Assembly: GCA_963828825.1 (NCBI GenBank)
Contig: CAWHGF010000007.1
Span: 1,054,001 to 1,118,000 of the forward strand
Direction of reading: 5' to 3'
DNA: 64,000 bases
Source: Bog-473 sp963828825
Lineage (GTDB): Bacteria; Actinomycetota; Acidimicrobiia; Acidimicrobiales; RAAP-2
Part shown: positions 25,036 through 32,999 of the stretch, in pieces
Numbering within the stretch: position 1 is the first letter of the stretch
Layout: every line of letters starts with the position of its first letter
Program-made: the position numbers and the translations under genes
The notes under the pieces: model-generated
The model's input: the letters and a program-made list of their open reading frames with translations, nothing else
Database searches by the model: none
Told to the model about the DNA's origin: nothing

Positions 25036-25803
25036 ATGAGCGATCAGATCGCGGCCTGGCGCCAGCACCTCGGGGCGAGTACCGCGTTGTGGGCTGGTGC
25101 CGGGCGCCACGAAGTCAATGAGCAACGATGGCTCACACTCAGCGGGTCCCCCAGTATCGACTTCAACGTCCTTCTCTGCTACGGCGATGGTCGTGGCGAC
25201 TGGGGTTCACTCCTCATGGAAAGCCTCGACGACGTCAAGGCGGCGAAGGTGCCTTCGGTCGTCATGGTGACCGGCGCAGCGCTCGGCTCGGTACAGGTCC
25301 TCATCGATGCAAAGTGGGTCTGCATCGGGGAAGTACCGCTCATGCATCTGCCCGCAGCCGGGGTGCCGTCCGATTCGCACGACGACGCCGTCCGTGTGCT
25401 CGCTGCCGAGGATCTCGGCGCGGTCCGGGCGGTCGTGTCCGAAGCCTTCGGCCTCCCTCCGGACATCACCGAGCTCGCCATCCCGGATGCAACGGTCGAA
25501 GCGGGACCGTTTGCCCTCTGGGGCGTGGAGATCGACGGTCGACTCGTATCGGTGGCGGCCTCCGTCCGAGTGGGATCGTCGGCGGCGTTCTGGTCGGTCG
25601 CAACTCCCCGGAACGAACACCGCCGAGGCTACGGTCAACGGCTTTTTGCCTCGGTGCACCCCCGCCTCAGGGCGGAGGGTGTCGAGGACTTTCTGCTCTA
25701 TGCATCCGGGCCCGGCCAGGCGCTGTATCGGCGATTGGGGTACAACGTCGTCGAGAATTGGCAGCAGTGGTCATACCCGAGATGGGTCCTCGGGCGCGCC
25801 TGA
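25036..25803 (+). CDS. GNAT-family acetyltransferase downstream of the carrier protein
   Basis: 255 residues in two parts. The N-terminal 120 residues are a divergent domain (HEVNEQRWLTLSGSPSIDFN, CYGDGRGDWG). The C-terminal part is a GNAT fold: EDLGAVRAVVSEAFGL, WGVEIDGRLVSVAASV, acyl-CoA loop NEHRRGYGQRLFASV, and ASGPGQALYRRLGYNVVENW. It follows the carrier-protein gene on the same strand after 124 bases with no obvious terminator, so it may belong to the same unit. GNAT proteins sometimes take acyl groups from carrier proteins; use of an aminoacyl-carrier donor here would be new and is only a hypothesis. Confidence 0.8.
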   Translation: MSDQIAAWRQHLGASTALWAGAGRHEVNEQRWLTLSGSPSIDFNVLLCYGDGRGDWGSLLMESLDDVKAAKVPSVVMVTGAALGSVQVLIDAKWVCIGEVPLMHLPAAGVPSDSHDDAVRVLAAEDLGAVRAVVSEAFGLPPDITELAIPDATVEAGPFALWGVEIDGRLVSVAASVRVGSSAAFWSVATPRNEHRRGYGQRLFASVHPRLRAEGVEDFLLYASGPGQALYRRLGYNVVENWQQWSYPRWVLGRA

Positions 25804-25866
25804 CCTGACTGCCGCCCGGACAGTAGGCCGAGCTCAACTTCGAGGATCTGACCCGCCCACCCGATG

Positions 25867-27396
25867 TCACGCTCGATCGATCACCCGGGGGTGACGGGCG
25901 TGGTGCCGGCGGGCCACATGCTTGGCCTCGTACATCGCCTTGTCTGCCTGCTGCGTGAGCCGGTCGATGTCACCGTTCTTGCCGCAGGAGGCGAACCCCA
26001 CGCTGACTGATGTCCCGACACCCTGCACCTTGATGCGCGCCACGGCATCCGTGATCCGGTCGGCGACGCGCCGGGCGTCGGACTCGTCGGCGTCCACCAC
26101 AACAGCAAGGAACTCGTCGCCCCCGGTCCGGGCCAGAAGATCGCCCCCGCGCAGGATGCCGGAGGCGGCGCGGGCAACTGCGACGAGGATCTTGTCCCCA
26201 ACATCGTGTCCATGCGCGTCGTTGATCGCCTTGAGGTGATCGATGTCCAGGACGAGAATGCTCATGGCGTTGTGGCGCCGGTCTCCTTGGAGGTACAGCG
26301 AGAGACCCCGCCGGTTCGAGACGCCGGTCAGGGGATCCGTGTTGGCCTGGATCTCGAGTTCCTGATGTGCGATCGCGTTGCCCAGTGCGAGCTCCACCAC
26401 GTTGGCCATGGATTGGCAGCGGGCGAAGGCGTCCTCCGACATGTGGGTGTCCCGGCTGTCAATCTGGAACATGCCATGCAGTTCGTCATTCACGGTGACG
26501 GGGATGAGCGCGGCGTCAGTGATGTCGTACTCGTCGGTGACCGCGCGCAGGGTCGGCCCCAACGAGGTGCGCTCCATTCGGGTGTTCAGGGGCTGACCGC
26601 TGTCCATCACCATCCGCACGTACGGGTCGTCCTTGAGCAGGTAGCTGGTCGGGATGGATCCCCGGTCGTCGGCGAGGGCCTCCTGGGTGACCACGCCATC
26701 GGACACCCGCAGGTATGAGGCGCCCCGGAACCCGCCTCCGGCCAGTTCCAACATGGCGAGCGTGCCTTCGGCAATCACCTCCTTGGGGTGGCGGAGCGAC
26801 GCCAGGGATTGGGTGGTCCCATCCATGAGGCGCCCCAGGCGGGCGAGCTCCGCCGAGTCCCGCTCCTTCCCCTCGAGGCTTTTGCGGAGATGGTGCACGG
26901 TCACGGCGACGACCACAGCCACGGCGGTCCACAAGAAGAGGCGGCGCAGGTCCGTCGCCTCGCTGGTCTGCACGGCAACACCGACCGCGATCAGGCTGAG
27001 CATGGCGGCGCAGACAGCAATCGCGATGTATGAGGCCGGGTAGTAGAGGGCCATGGCGAGTACCGGGATCAGAACGAGCGCCGAGAGGCCGCCGGCCGTA
27101 CTCTGCACGCTCGGGTCCGTGCCGCCCGAGATCAACAGCAGGGTGACCGAGACCAGGTAGCCGACCGCCGGGAGGAGGACGGCCCAGCGGGGGAGCCGCC
27201 GCCAGGGCAGGAACACCGCGGATGCGCACACCACCAAGACGGCCAGGCTGGCCCAGTACAGCCCGGGATTGCTCGGCCCCGGTGGGAGGGCCGCACTGGC
27301 CTGGGCGAGCGCAGCGAGCCCGATGAAGATGGAGGCTTGCACCAAGACCCGGCGCCGCCCCGTGAGGGCCCGCGCCCGACCTTCGTGCTCTCTCAT
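25867..27396 (-). CDS. Membrane GAF-GGDEF diguanylate cyclase
   Basis: Makes cyclic di-GMP; 509 residues. About six membrane helices occupy residues 15-180 (VLVQASIFIGLAALAQASAA, WASLAVLVVCASAVFL, ALVLIPVLAMALYY). A GAF-like sensor domain follows (VTQEALADDRGSIPTSYLL, ALIPVTVNDELHGMFQID), then the GGDEF domain: DPLTGVSNRRGLSLYL, LDIDHLKAINDAHGHDVGD and the intact active site ARTGGDEFLAVV. An RxxD inhibitory site is not obvious. ATG 27396 has GGAG 5 bases upstream and places the first helix properly; the frame is open further upstream without a better start. No EAL protein lies in this window. Confidence 0.93.
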   Translation of the reverse strand: MREHEGRARALTGRRRVLVQASIFIGLAALAQASAALPPGPSNPGLYWASLAVLVVCASAVFLPWRRLPRWAVLLPAVGYLVSVTLLLISGGTDPSVQSTAGGLSALVLIPVLAMALYYPASYIAIAVCAAMLSLIAVGVAVQTSEATDLRRLFLWTAVAVVVAVTVHHLRKSLEGKERDSAELARLGRLMDGTTQSLASLRHPKEVIAEGTLAMLELAGGGFRGASYLRVSDGVVTQEALADDRGSIPTSYLLKDDPYVRMVMDSGQPLNTRMERTSLGPTLRAVTDEYDITDAALIPVTVNDELHGMFQIDSRDTHMSEDAFARCQSMANVVELALGNAIAHQELEIQANTDPLTGVSNRRGLSLYLQGDRRHNAMSILVLDIDHLKAINDAHGHDVGDKILVAVARAASGILRGGDLLARTGGDEFLAVVVDADESDARRVADRITDAVARIKVQGVGTSVSVGFASCGKNGDIDRLTQQADKAMYEAKHVARRHHARHPRVIDRA

Positions 27397-27579
27397 GGCA
27401 TCTCCATCTCCCGACGGCGCTCGCTCCCGGTGCCCTCCCTCAGAACTTCGGTCGATCACTTGTTCCCCATTACTCACCCGATCCCCATTTGATGGAGCCA
27501 AGGTACTAATTTGCGAAACGATTGATGAACATCGATTTGGGCATCCGATGGCCACGTGCGCATCAGCGTCGATGCTCCG

Positions 27580-28092
27580 TTAGTCCGTAGCCGGTGTGGC
27601 CGACCCTCGGTCGGAACAGTCGGCGCCCCGCCCGATGGCCTCCAGTAGTGCATCGAGGAACGGGACCTGACCTTTGACGAGCTTGCGCCGGGCCTCATCG
27701 ATCGAGACCCACTCGACCCGGTCGACCTCGGGGAACTCCAGGACTCTTCCCGAGCCCTTCGGCCATTCGAGCTCGAACGTGTTGCTCGACGCCCGCGTCA
27801 CGTCGAGATTCCCCGACAGGGTCCACACGCTGACCCGCTTGCCACCGGGCTGGCGGCGTTCCCCGAGGAAGATTGCCTCGCCTTCCGGGGGTTTGAGGCC
27901 GACTTCCTCCTCGAACTCCCTGTACGCCGCGCCGAGTGGATTCTCGCCCGGGAGGTACTCGCCCTTGGGCACCGACCAGGCGGCCTCGTCCTTCCGCGCC
28001 CAGAACGGTCCGCCCGGGTGGGCGATCAAGACCTCGACCACGCCCCCGGGGATAATCCTGTACAGCAGCAGGCCTGCACTGGTCGCACCCAT
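27580..28092 (-). CDS. Nudix hydrolase (COG4119-like NTP pyrophosphohydrolase)
   Basis: 170 residues. The Nudix box is complete: GEYLPGENPLGAAYREFEEEVGL. The N-terminus SAGLLLYRIIPGGVVEVLIAHPGGPFWARKDEAAWSVPKG (read in shorter parts) is characteristic of the group annotated as predicted NTP pyrophosphohydrolases. The C-terminal helix is VPFLDALLEAIGRG. ATG 28092 begins directly at the conserved domain. It stands alone between the GGDEF gene and the divergent LCP gene. Substrate unknown. Confidence 0.92.
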   Translation of the reverse strand: MGATSAGLLLYRIIPGGVVEVLIAHPGGPFWARKDEAAWSVPKGEYLPGENPLGAAYREFEEEVGLKPPEGEAIFLGERRQPGGKRVSVWTLSGNLDVTRASSNTFELEWPKGSGRVLEFPEVDRVEWVSIDEARRKLVKGQVPFLDALLEAIGRGADCSDRGSATPATD

Positions 28093-28343
28093 GGGTCCGA
28101 CTCATCCTTCCATTGGGTCCTCCGGGACGCCGCAAAGCCGTCAACCTTCGGGTCTGCATCCCATATTGCAACAGCGATGGGTCCGGCTGGCCGCCCCGAC
28201 TTCCCGCTGGTGCGTGACTGGGCGCAACGGGCGGCGCTCGCTAGGCTGCTCTCGCGTTCCGACCTCCCAGACCGGAGCCATCTCGGGGACACGGACGTCG
28301 ACCGGAGCAACCGGTCGCACGTCTTCGATCTGAATACTGAGCG

Positions 28344-30143
28344 ATGAGTCCTGCCAAGCCCGAGAACGACCCCGTCCAGAAGGGGCTGCACCAGCTCGGT
28401 CAACAGATCGACGACGGAGCGGTGCAACCGGACGCGGGGGCGGACCCGGAGGACAACCCGGTCGAAAAAGGCCTGCACGAACTCGGACGCCAGATCCACG
28501 AGGCGAATCGAACCGGTTGGCGCCGGAAACGTACAAGTCGGGAGGAGGACGCGGCACGCCCGGGGCCGGCGCACGCCGCTCCCAAGGGCAGACGCTCCCG
28601 AAAGCGCACGGCGGCCTGGATCGGGGGGACACTGGCGCTCGTCCTCGTGCTCATCGTCGGCGCGGTGGCTGGCTACGGCTGGTATCTCAATCACGAGATC
28701 CACCGCATCGACCTGAAGAACCTCACCTCCGCGCCCTTGAAGGGCGACGACGCGGGCACGGAGAACATCCTGATGATCGGTTCGACGGATCGGTGCGCGC
28801 TCAAGGTGCAAAACCCCGCCTACGGGCTGTGCTCCCAGGGCGTCAACGGCGTGAACAGCGACGTGGTGATGATCCTCCACCTGAATCCGGTGAACCACTC
28901 GGTGTCGATCCTGTCCATTCCGCGCGACCTCTTCGTGCCCAACGCCCGCTCCGACGGCGCCAACAAGATCGACGCCGCGCTGTACCAGGGCTCGGACCAG
29001 CTGATCGCTGCGATCGAGGAGGACTTCGGGATCCCGATCCAGCACTTCGTCGAGCTGAATTTCGACAGCTTCATCAACGTGGTCCAGGCCCTCGGCGGCA
29101 TCAAGATGTACTTTCCCGAGCCGGTGTACGACGCGTACTCGGGCCTGAACATCCAGACGACCGGCTGCATCCAGCTGAACGGGACCCAGGCGCTCCAGGT
29201 CGTGCGGGCTCGCCATGTCCAGTACAAGGGTCCAGGAGTCACCACGGACGACCCCACATACTGGCCCCAGGAGGCGCAGAGTGACATTGCGCGCATCCGC
29301 CGGGACCACGAGTTCCTGCGCGTCCTGGCGACCGCCGTCAAGGCGAAGGGTCTCAGCAACCCGATCACGGACGAGCAGCTGGTCGCCGGCGTGGCCGGGC
29401 AACTCACCGTCGACTCGGGCTTCTCGGCTTCCGACATGATCAGCCTGGTCCTCGGCTATCACAACGTCGACGTCAACAGCGCACCGCAGCTCACCGTGCC
29501 GGTGGCGGTGGACCAGTTCGGCAACTACGTCTACCAGGGCGGCAGCTACGGGGACATTGAGTTCCCCGCCGAGCCTCAGGACCACAACGCGGTCGACCAG
29601 TTCCTCGGCCTCAAGTCGAGCAACGAGGACACCTATTCAGGCGGCGCTCTCCCGTCGCCGTCGACGGTGACGGTGTCGGTGCTCAACGGGTCCGGTGCCT
29701 ACAACCAGGCGACCACGACGGCACAGAGCCTGCAGGCCCTCGGGTTCCACATCGGCACGATCGGCGACAGCCCACCGGTGGGCCAGGAGGCCGAGACGGT
29801 CGTCTACTACGCGTCCAAGACACCGGCCCAACTGGCCGCGGCGCAAGCCGTGGCGAACTCGCTGTCGGGAGCCGTGATCATGGCCATGGACCCGACACAG
29901 GTCAAGGCGGGTTCCCAGGTCACCGTCGTCACGGGCACCGACTTCACGGTCAACGCTCCACCGGCGACCCCGGCCACCCCGGCCCCGACAGGGGCGACGG
30001 CGCCGAGCAGCACGACGACCACGACCGGCAACAGTGGTAACACCGGAAACTCCGGCGCCTTCCAGGCGCCGACGCCGACCGTCGAACCGCTGCAGCCCTG
30101 GGACCCCCGCTCGTGCACCGCGGGCGGGGGAGAGGGCTCCTGA
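28344..30143 (+). CDS. LytR-CpsA-Psr (LCP) family protein with LytR_C domain and N-terminal tandem repeat
   Basis: LCP enzymes attach polymers such as arabinogalactan or teichoic acid to peptidoglycan outside the cell. The 599-residue protein has a cytoplasmic N-terminus with two copies of a 15-residue motif, DPVQKGLHQLGQQI and NPVEKGLHELGRQI. A membrane anchor follows (GTLALVLVLIVGAVAGYGW, about residues 93-111). The LCP domain shows NILMIGSTDRC, DVVMILHLNPVNHSVSILSI, PRDLFVP, NKIDAAL and ALQVVRARH. The LytR_C domain begins at TVTVSVLNGSGAYNQATT. The tail is Thr/Ala/Pro-rich. The N-terminal repeats are not a normal part of the family and could be a docking site. Confidence 0.92.
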   Translation: MSPAKPENDPVQKGLHQLGQQIDDGAVQPDAGADPEDNPVEKGLHELGRQIHEANRTGWRRKRTSREEDAARPGPAHAAPKGRRSRKRTAAWIGGTLALVLVLIVGAVAGYGWYLNHEIHRIDLKNLTSAPLKGDDAGTENILMIGSTDRCALKVQNPAYGLCSQGVNGVNSDVVMILHLNPVNHSVSILSIPRDLFVPNARSDGANKIDAALYQGSDQLIAAIEEDFGIPIQHFVELNFDSFINVVQALGGIKMYFPEPVYDAYSGLNIQTTGCIQLNGTQALQVVRARHVQYKGPGVTTDDPTYWPQEAQSDIARIRRDHEFLRVLATAVKAKGLSNPITDEQLVAGVAGQLTVDSGFSASDMISLVLGYHNVDVNSAPQLTVPVAVDQFGNYVYQGGSYGDIEFPAEPQDHNAVDQFLGLKSSNEDTYSGGALPSPSTVTVSVLNGSGAYNQATTTAQSLQALGFHIGTIGDSPPVGQEAETVVYYASKTPAQLAAAQAVANSLSGAVIMAMDPTQVKAGSQVTVVTGTDFTVNAPPATPATPAPTGATAPSSTTTTTGNSGNTGNSGAFQAPTPTVEPLQPWDPRSCTAGGGEGS

Positions 30144-30174
30144 GGCCACCGGATACCGGCCGAGCTGCACGGCG

Positions 30175-30996
30175 TCAGGCGAAGATCTCGCCCCCGTTGG
30201 TGTCGAGCGCCTGTCCGGTCATGGCGGATGAGAGATCCGAGGCGAGGTAGACGATCGATCCGGCGACGTCCTGGTCGCTCGGTATCCGGCCCAGCGGAAC
30301 CCGGGCGTTCAACTCGTCGATGACGACCTGGGCCGGTACCCCCCGTCCCGTCGACGTCATCTCGACGTAGATGTCGACCGACGGCCCCGCCATCCATCCG
30401 GGCACGACTGCGTTCACCCGGACCTTGGAGGGACCCAGCTCGTACGCGAGTACCCGGGTCGCCGTCAGCAACGCCCCCTTGGAGATCGCGTAGCCCCCCT
30501 GAGCCGGCTGCGGCTGACGCGTCACCATGGAGGCCACCATCACGACCGAGCCGCCACCGCGCACACGCATGGCAGGCAGCGCGGCCCGGGTCATCTGCAG
30601 CGAGCCGAAGAGGTTCGTATCCATGATCTTGCGCCAGATGGCGAGGTCCACCTCTTCGAAGGCCTGGAAGGCATCGAAGCGAAAGGCGTTGTTCACCAAC
30701 ACGTCGATACCGCCGAACTGCTCTACCCCCGCCGCCATCAGGCGGGCGCAGGCCTCGGGGTCGGTGATGTCGGTCGGCACCGCGAGGGCCCGGGCGCCCA
30801 AGGCGGACACCTCGGCGAGGACCTCGTCGAGGGTCGTCTGACGCCGCGCCGCCAACACCAGGTCGGCCCCGTGGGCGGCGAGGGCCCGGGCCGCCTGGCG
30901 TCCCAGCCCCGGGCCGACACCCGAAACCACACACACCTTCCCCGCCAACAACCCGGCCCGGGCCGCGGCTGCCTCTTCGCTCTTCGCGCTCGTCAT
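30175..30996 (-). CDS. Short-chain dehydrogenase/reductase
   Basis: 273 residues from ATG 30996. The Rossmann loop is SGVGPGLGRQAARALAAHG, followed by NNAFRFD (in place of NNAG), the catalytic Ser in VVMVASM, and Tyr/Lys in GGYAISKGALLTATRVLA. Like many actinobacterial members annotated as steroid or lipid dehydrogenases, it ends with ASDLSSAMTGQALDTNGGE. Substrate unknown. The longer open frame upstream is not supported; MTSAKSEEAAAARAGLLAGK leads properly to the first strand. It is divergent from a small zinc-ribbon gene about 100 bases away. Confidence 0.9.
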   Translation of the reverse strand: MTSAKSEEAAAARAGLLAGKVCVVSGVGPGLGRQAARALAAHGADLVLAARRQTTLDEVLAEVSALGARALAVPTDITDPEACARLMAAGVEQFGGIDVLVNNAFRFDAFQAFEEVDLAIWRKIMDTNLFGSLQMTRAALPAMRVRGGGSVVMVASMVTRQPQPAQGGYAISKGALLTATRVLAYELGPSKVRVNAVVPGWMAGPSVDIYVEMTSTGRGVPAQVVIDELNARVPLGRIPSDQDVAGSIVYLASDLSSAMTGQALDTNGGEIFA

Positions 30997-31099
30997 TGGC
31001 GGAAGCGTAGGGCAGGCCCGGCGCCAAGGCGCCCGCATATCCGCGTCAGTGTGACAAGGGCCTGAGATGATCGGCGGCAGGGTTGAACAAAGGAGAGTC

Positions 31100-31426
31100 A
31101 TGGCCATTTGTTCGCACTGTGGTGGCGAGATGTCCGAGGGGATCAGCTGTCTGACCGACCCGGTCATCATCGAAGGGAGGGCGTATGCCCCGATCCCCTG
31201 GGGCCAGGAGCTCCGGCCCAGGCACCGCTACGAGCCGGAGGAGTGCCGCGACTGCGGGACGCCGCTCGGGGGGATCCACCATCCGGGTTGCTGCATGGAG
31301 CGGTGCCCGGCCTGCCACGGCCAGGCGGTCGGGTGCGGCTGCGTGACCGAGCCCGACTGCACCTACGAGAGCGTCCGGTCGGGGCGCTGCCGATCACACG
31401 TGCTGCGGCGCGTCGGCTGGCGCTGA
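31100..31426 (+). CDS. Small cysteine-rich (zinc-ribbon-like) hypothetical protein
   Basis: 108 residues with 15 cysteines, mostly in pairs: ICSHCGGEM, ECRDCGTPLGG, HHPGCCMERCPACHGQ and VGCGCVTEPDC. The pattern HHPGCCMERCPxCxGQ...CxC is one I recall in many actinobacterial proteins of unknown role; structural zinc binding is likely. ATG 31100 follows AAGGAG by 6 bases. The protein is soluble. It stands alone between an SDR and a CoA transferase gene; no function can be assigned. Confidence 0.75.
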   Translation: MAICSHCGGEMSEGISCLTDPVIIEGRAYAPIPWGQELRPRHRYEPEECRDCGTPLGGIHHPGCCMERCPACHGQAVGCGCVTEPDCTYESVRSGRCRSHVLRRVGWR

Positions 31427-31642
31427 TCGATCACGGAGTCCCGGCGCCGCCCAGGGCGCCTGCACAAGCCCGAAGCACCCGGCGGGCGGACACGTCGGCA
31501 AGATGCACGCCTTTCGTCGATCTCGGGAGAGGTCGGGCGAAGGAGGTCGGCGGGCCCCTGCATTGCGGAGTGCGCTTGACCCACCCGTTGCAAGTCACAA
31601 AGGTGGTCGGGTGACCCTCTCCGCCAAAACTCCACGAGCACA
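31427..31642. other. Noncoding stretch before the CoA-transferase gene
   Basis: About 216 bases without a gene I can support. The CoA-transferase promoter must lie here; no consensus box close to the GTG start is evident. Confidence 0.35.
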
Positions 31643-32836
31643 GTGAGAATCGGACCTCTCGACGGCGTTCGCGTCCTGGAGGCGGGGCTTCTCGTCCAGG
31701 GCCCCCAGGCTTCACTGACGATGCAGGAATGGGGCGCCGACGTCATCAAGATCGAGCTCCCCGGATTCGGCGACCAGGCCCGGTGGCTTCCCCTGGCCCG
31801 CGGCGACCGCCGATCGGCGTTCTTCACCGCCTACAACCGAGGGAAGCGGAGCATGACGATCGACCTGCGCGTGCCCAAGGGGCGCGCTGTGTTCCTCCGC
31901 CTGGTGGAGCACGCCGATGTCGTGATCACCAACTTCAAACCGGGGACGATGGAGGCGTGGGGTCTCGGGTACGCCGATGCAGCGGCCTGCAACGAGCGCA
32001 TCATCTACGCCATGGGATCCTCCTTCGGACCGGAGGGTCCCGATGCGGCACGTGAAGGAGCAGACCTCAGCGCCCAGGCCGCCGGCGGGTTGATCAGCAC
32101 GACGGGTGGCAAGGGCACCGACCCCAGTGCGATCGGTGCCACCATCGCCGACCACATCTCGGGGCAGAATCTCCTCTCGGGCATCCTGGCCGCCCTCTAC
32201 GCGCGGGAGCACACGGGCCGCGGACAGGTGGTCGAGACGTCGCTGCTCGGCGGCCAGCTGTGGGCCCAGGCCGGGGAGTTCACCCGGTACCTGCTGTCGG
32301 GAGAGATGTCGGGCCCGAGCGGGCGGAGCCACCCCATGATCCCGGGCATCTACGGCGTGTTCCCGACCGCCGACGGGTGGATCGCCATCGTCGGCACCGC
32401 GGGCCCGGCGCGCGATCTCTTCTATCGGACCATCGGGCGGCCCGATCTGATCGAGCGTTTTCACACGCTCCTGTACTTCGAGGACGACAAGGCCGCCCTG
32501 TGGCCGATCCTCGACGAGGTGTTCGCCACGAAGCCCACCGCGGAGTGGTGTGAGCTGCTCGGCGCCGCCGGTCTGCGCTTCGCCCCGGTGCGAGACCACG
32601 CCCAGGTGGCGGCGGATCCCGGCGTCAGAGCCAACGGTTACATCGCCCGCATCGAGGACCCCGACGCGCCTGGGACCGTCACGGAGGTGGTGGGGGCGCC
32701 CGTTCACTTCTCCGACCCCATGCCGGCGACTCGCCCCCGCGCCCCGGAGCTGGGACAGCACACCGAGGAGGTCCTGCTCCAGGCCGGCTACTCCTGGGAC
32801 GACATTGCGAACCTGTCGGCTGAGGGTGCCATTTAG
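31643..32836 (+). CDS. Family III (CaiB/BaiF) CoA transferase
   Basis: Transfers CoA between carboxylic acids; 397 residues, the usual length. Motifs: LDGVRVLEAGLLVQGPQAS, WGADVIKIELPGFGD, RGKRSMTIDLRVPKGR, NFKPGTMEAWGLGY, and the catalytic Asp in EGADLSAQAAGGLIS (about residue 140). Also GIYGVFPTADGWIAI and the C-terminal LGQHTEEVLLQAGYSWDDI. The start is GTG 31643. No acyl-CoA dehydrogenase or ligase is adjacent, so the substrate pair is unknown; similar proteins act in alpha-methylacyl-CoA racemisation or carnitine and oxalate metabolism. Confidence 0.93.
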   Translation: MRIGPLDGVRVLEAGLLVQGPQASLTMQEWGADVIKIELPGFGDQARWLPLARGDRRSAFFTAYNRGKRSMTIDLRVPKGRAVFLRLVEHADVVITNFKPGTMEAWGLGYADAAACNERIIYAMGSSFGPEGPDAAREGADLSAQAAGGLISTTGGKGTDPSAIGATIADHISGQNLLSGILAALYAREHTGRGQVVETSLLGGQLWAQAGEFTRYLLSGEMSGPSGRSHPMIPGIYGVFPTADGWIAIVGTAGPARDLFYRTIGRPDLIERFHTLLYFEDDKAALWPILDEVFATKPTAEWCELLGAAGLRFAPVRDHAQVAADPGVRANGYIARIEDPDAPGTVTEVVGAPVHFSDPMPATRPRAPELGQHTEEVLLQAGYSWDDIANLSAEGAI

Positions 32837-32999
32837 ATCTTCCACGCGCCGGTCCACTCGGGTCAGTGCTAACAGGACGGCGGCGAGGCCTTCGACTCCA
32901 GTGGTCGATCCCGGCATGAACCAACTCTTCACATCGGGTCGAACCGACGAGCTCCGCACACGCTGACGAGACCGGATGCGTCCCGTCAGGGACGCCAGG
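32837..32999. other. Short noncoding stretch between convergent genes
   Basis: About 160 bases between the stop of the CoA transferase and the frame-corrected stop of the phosphoesterase. No hairpin with a T run is visible. Confidence 0.35.
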
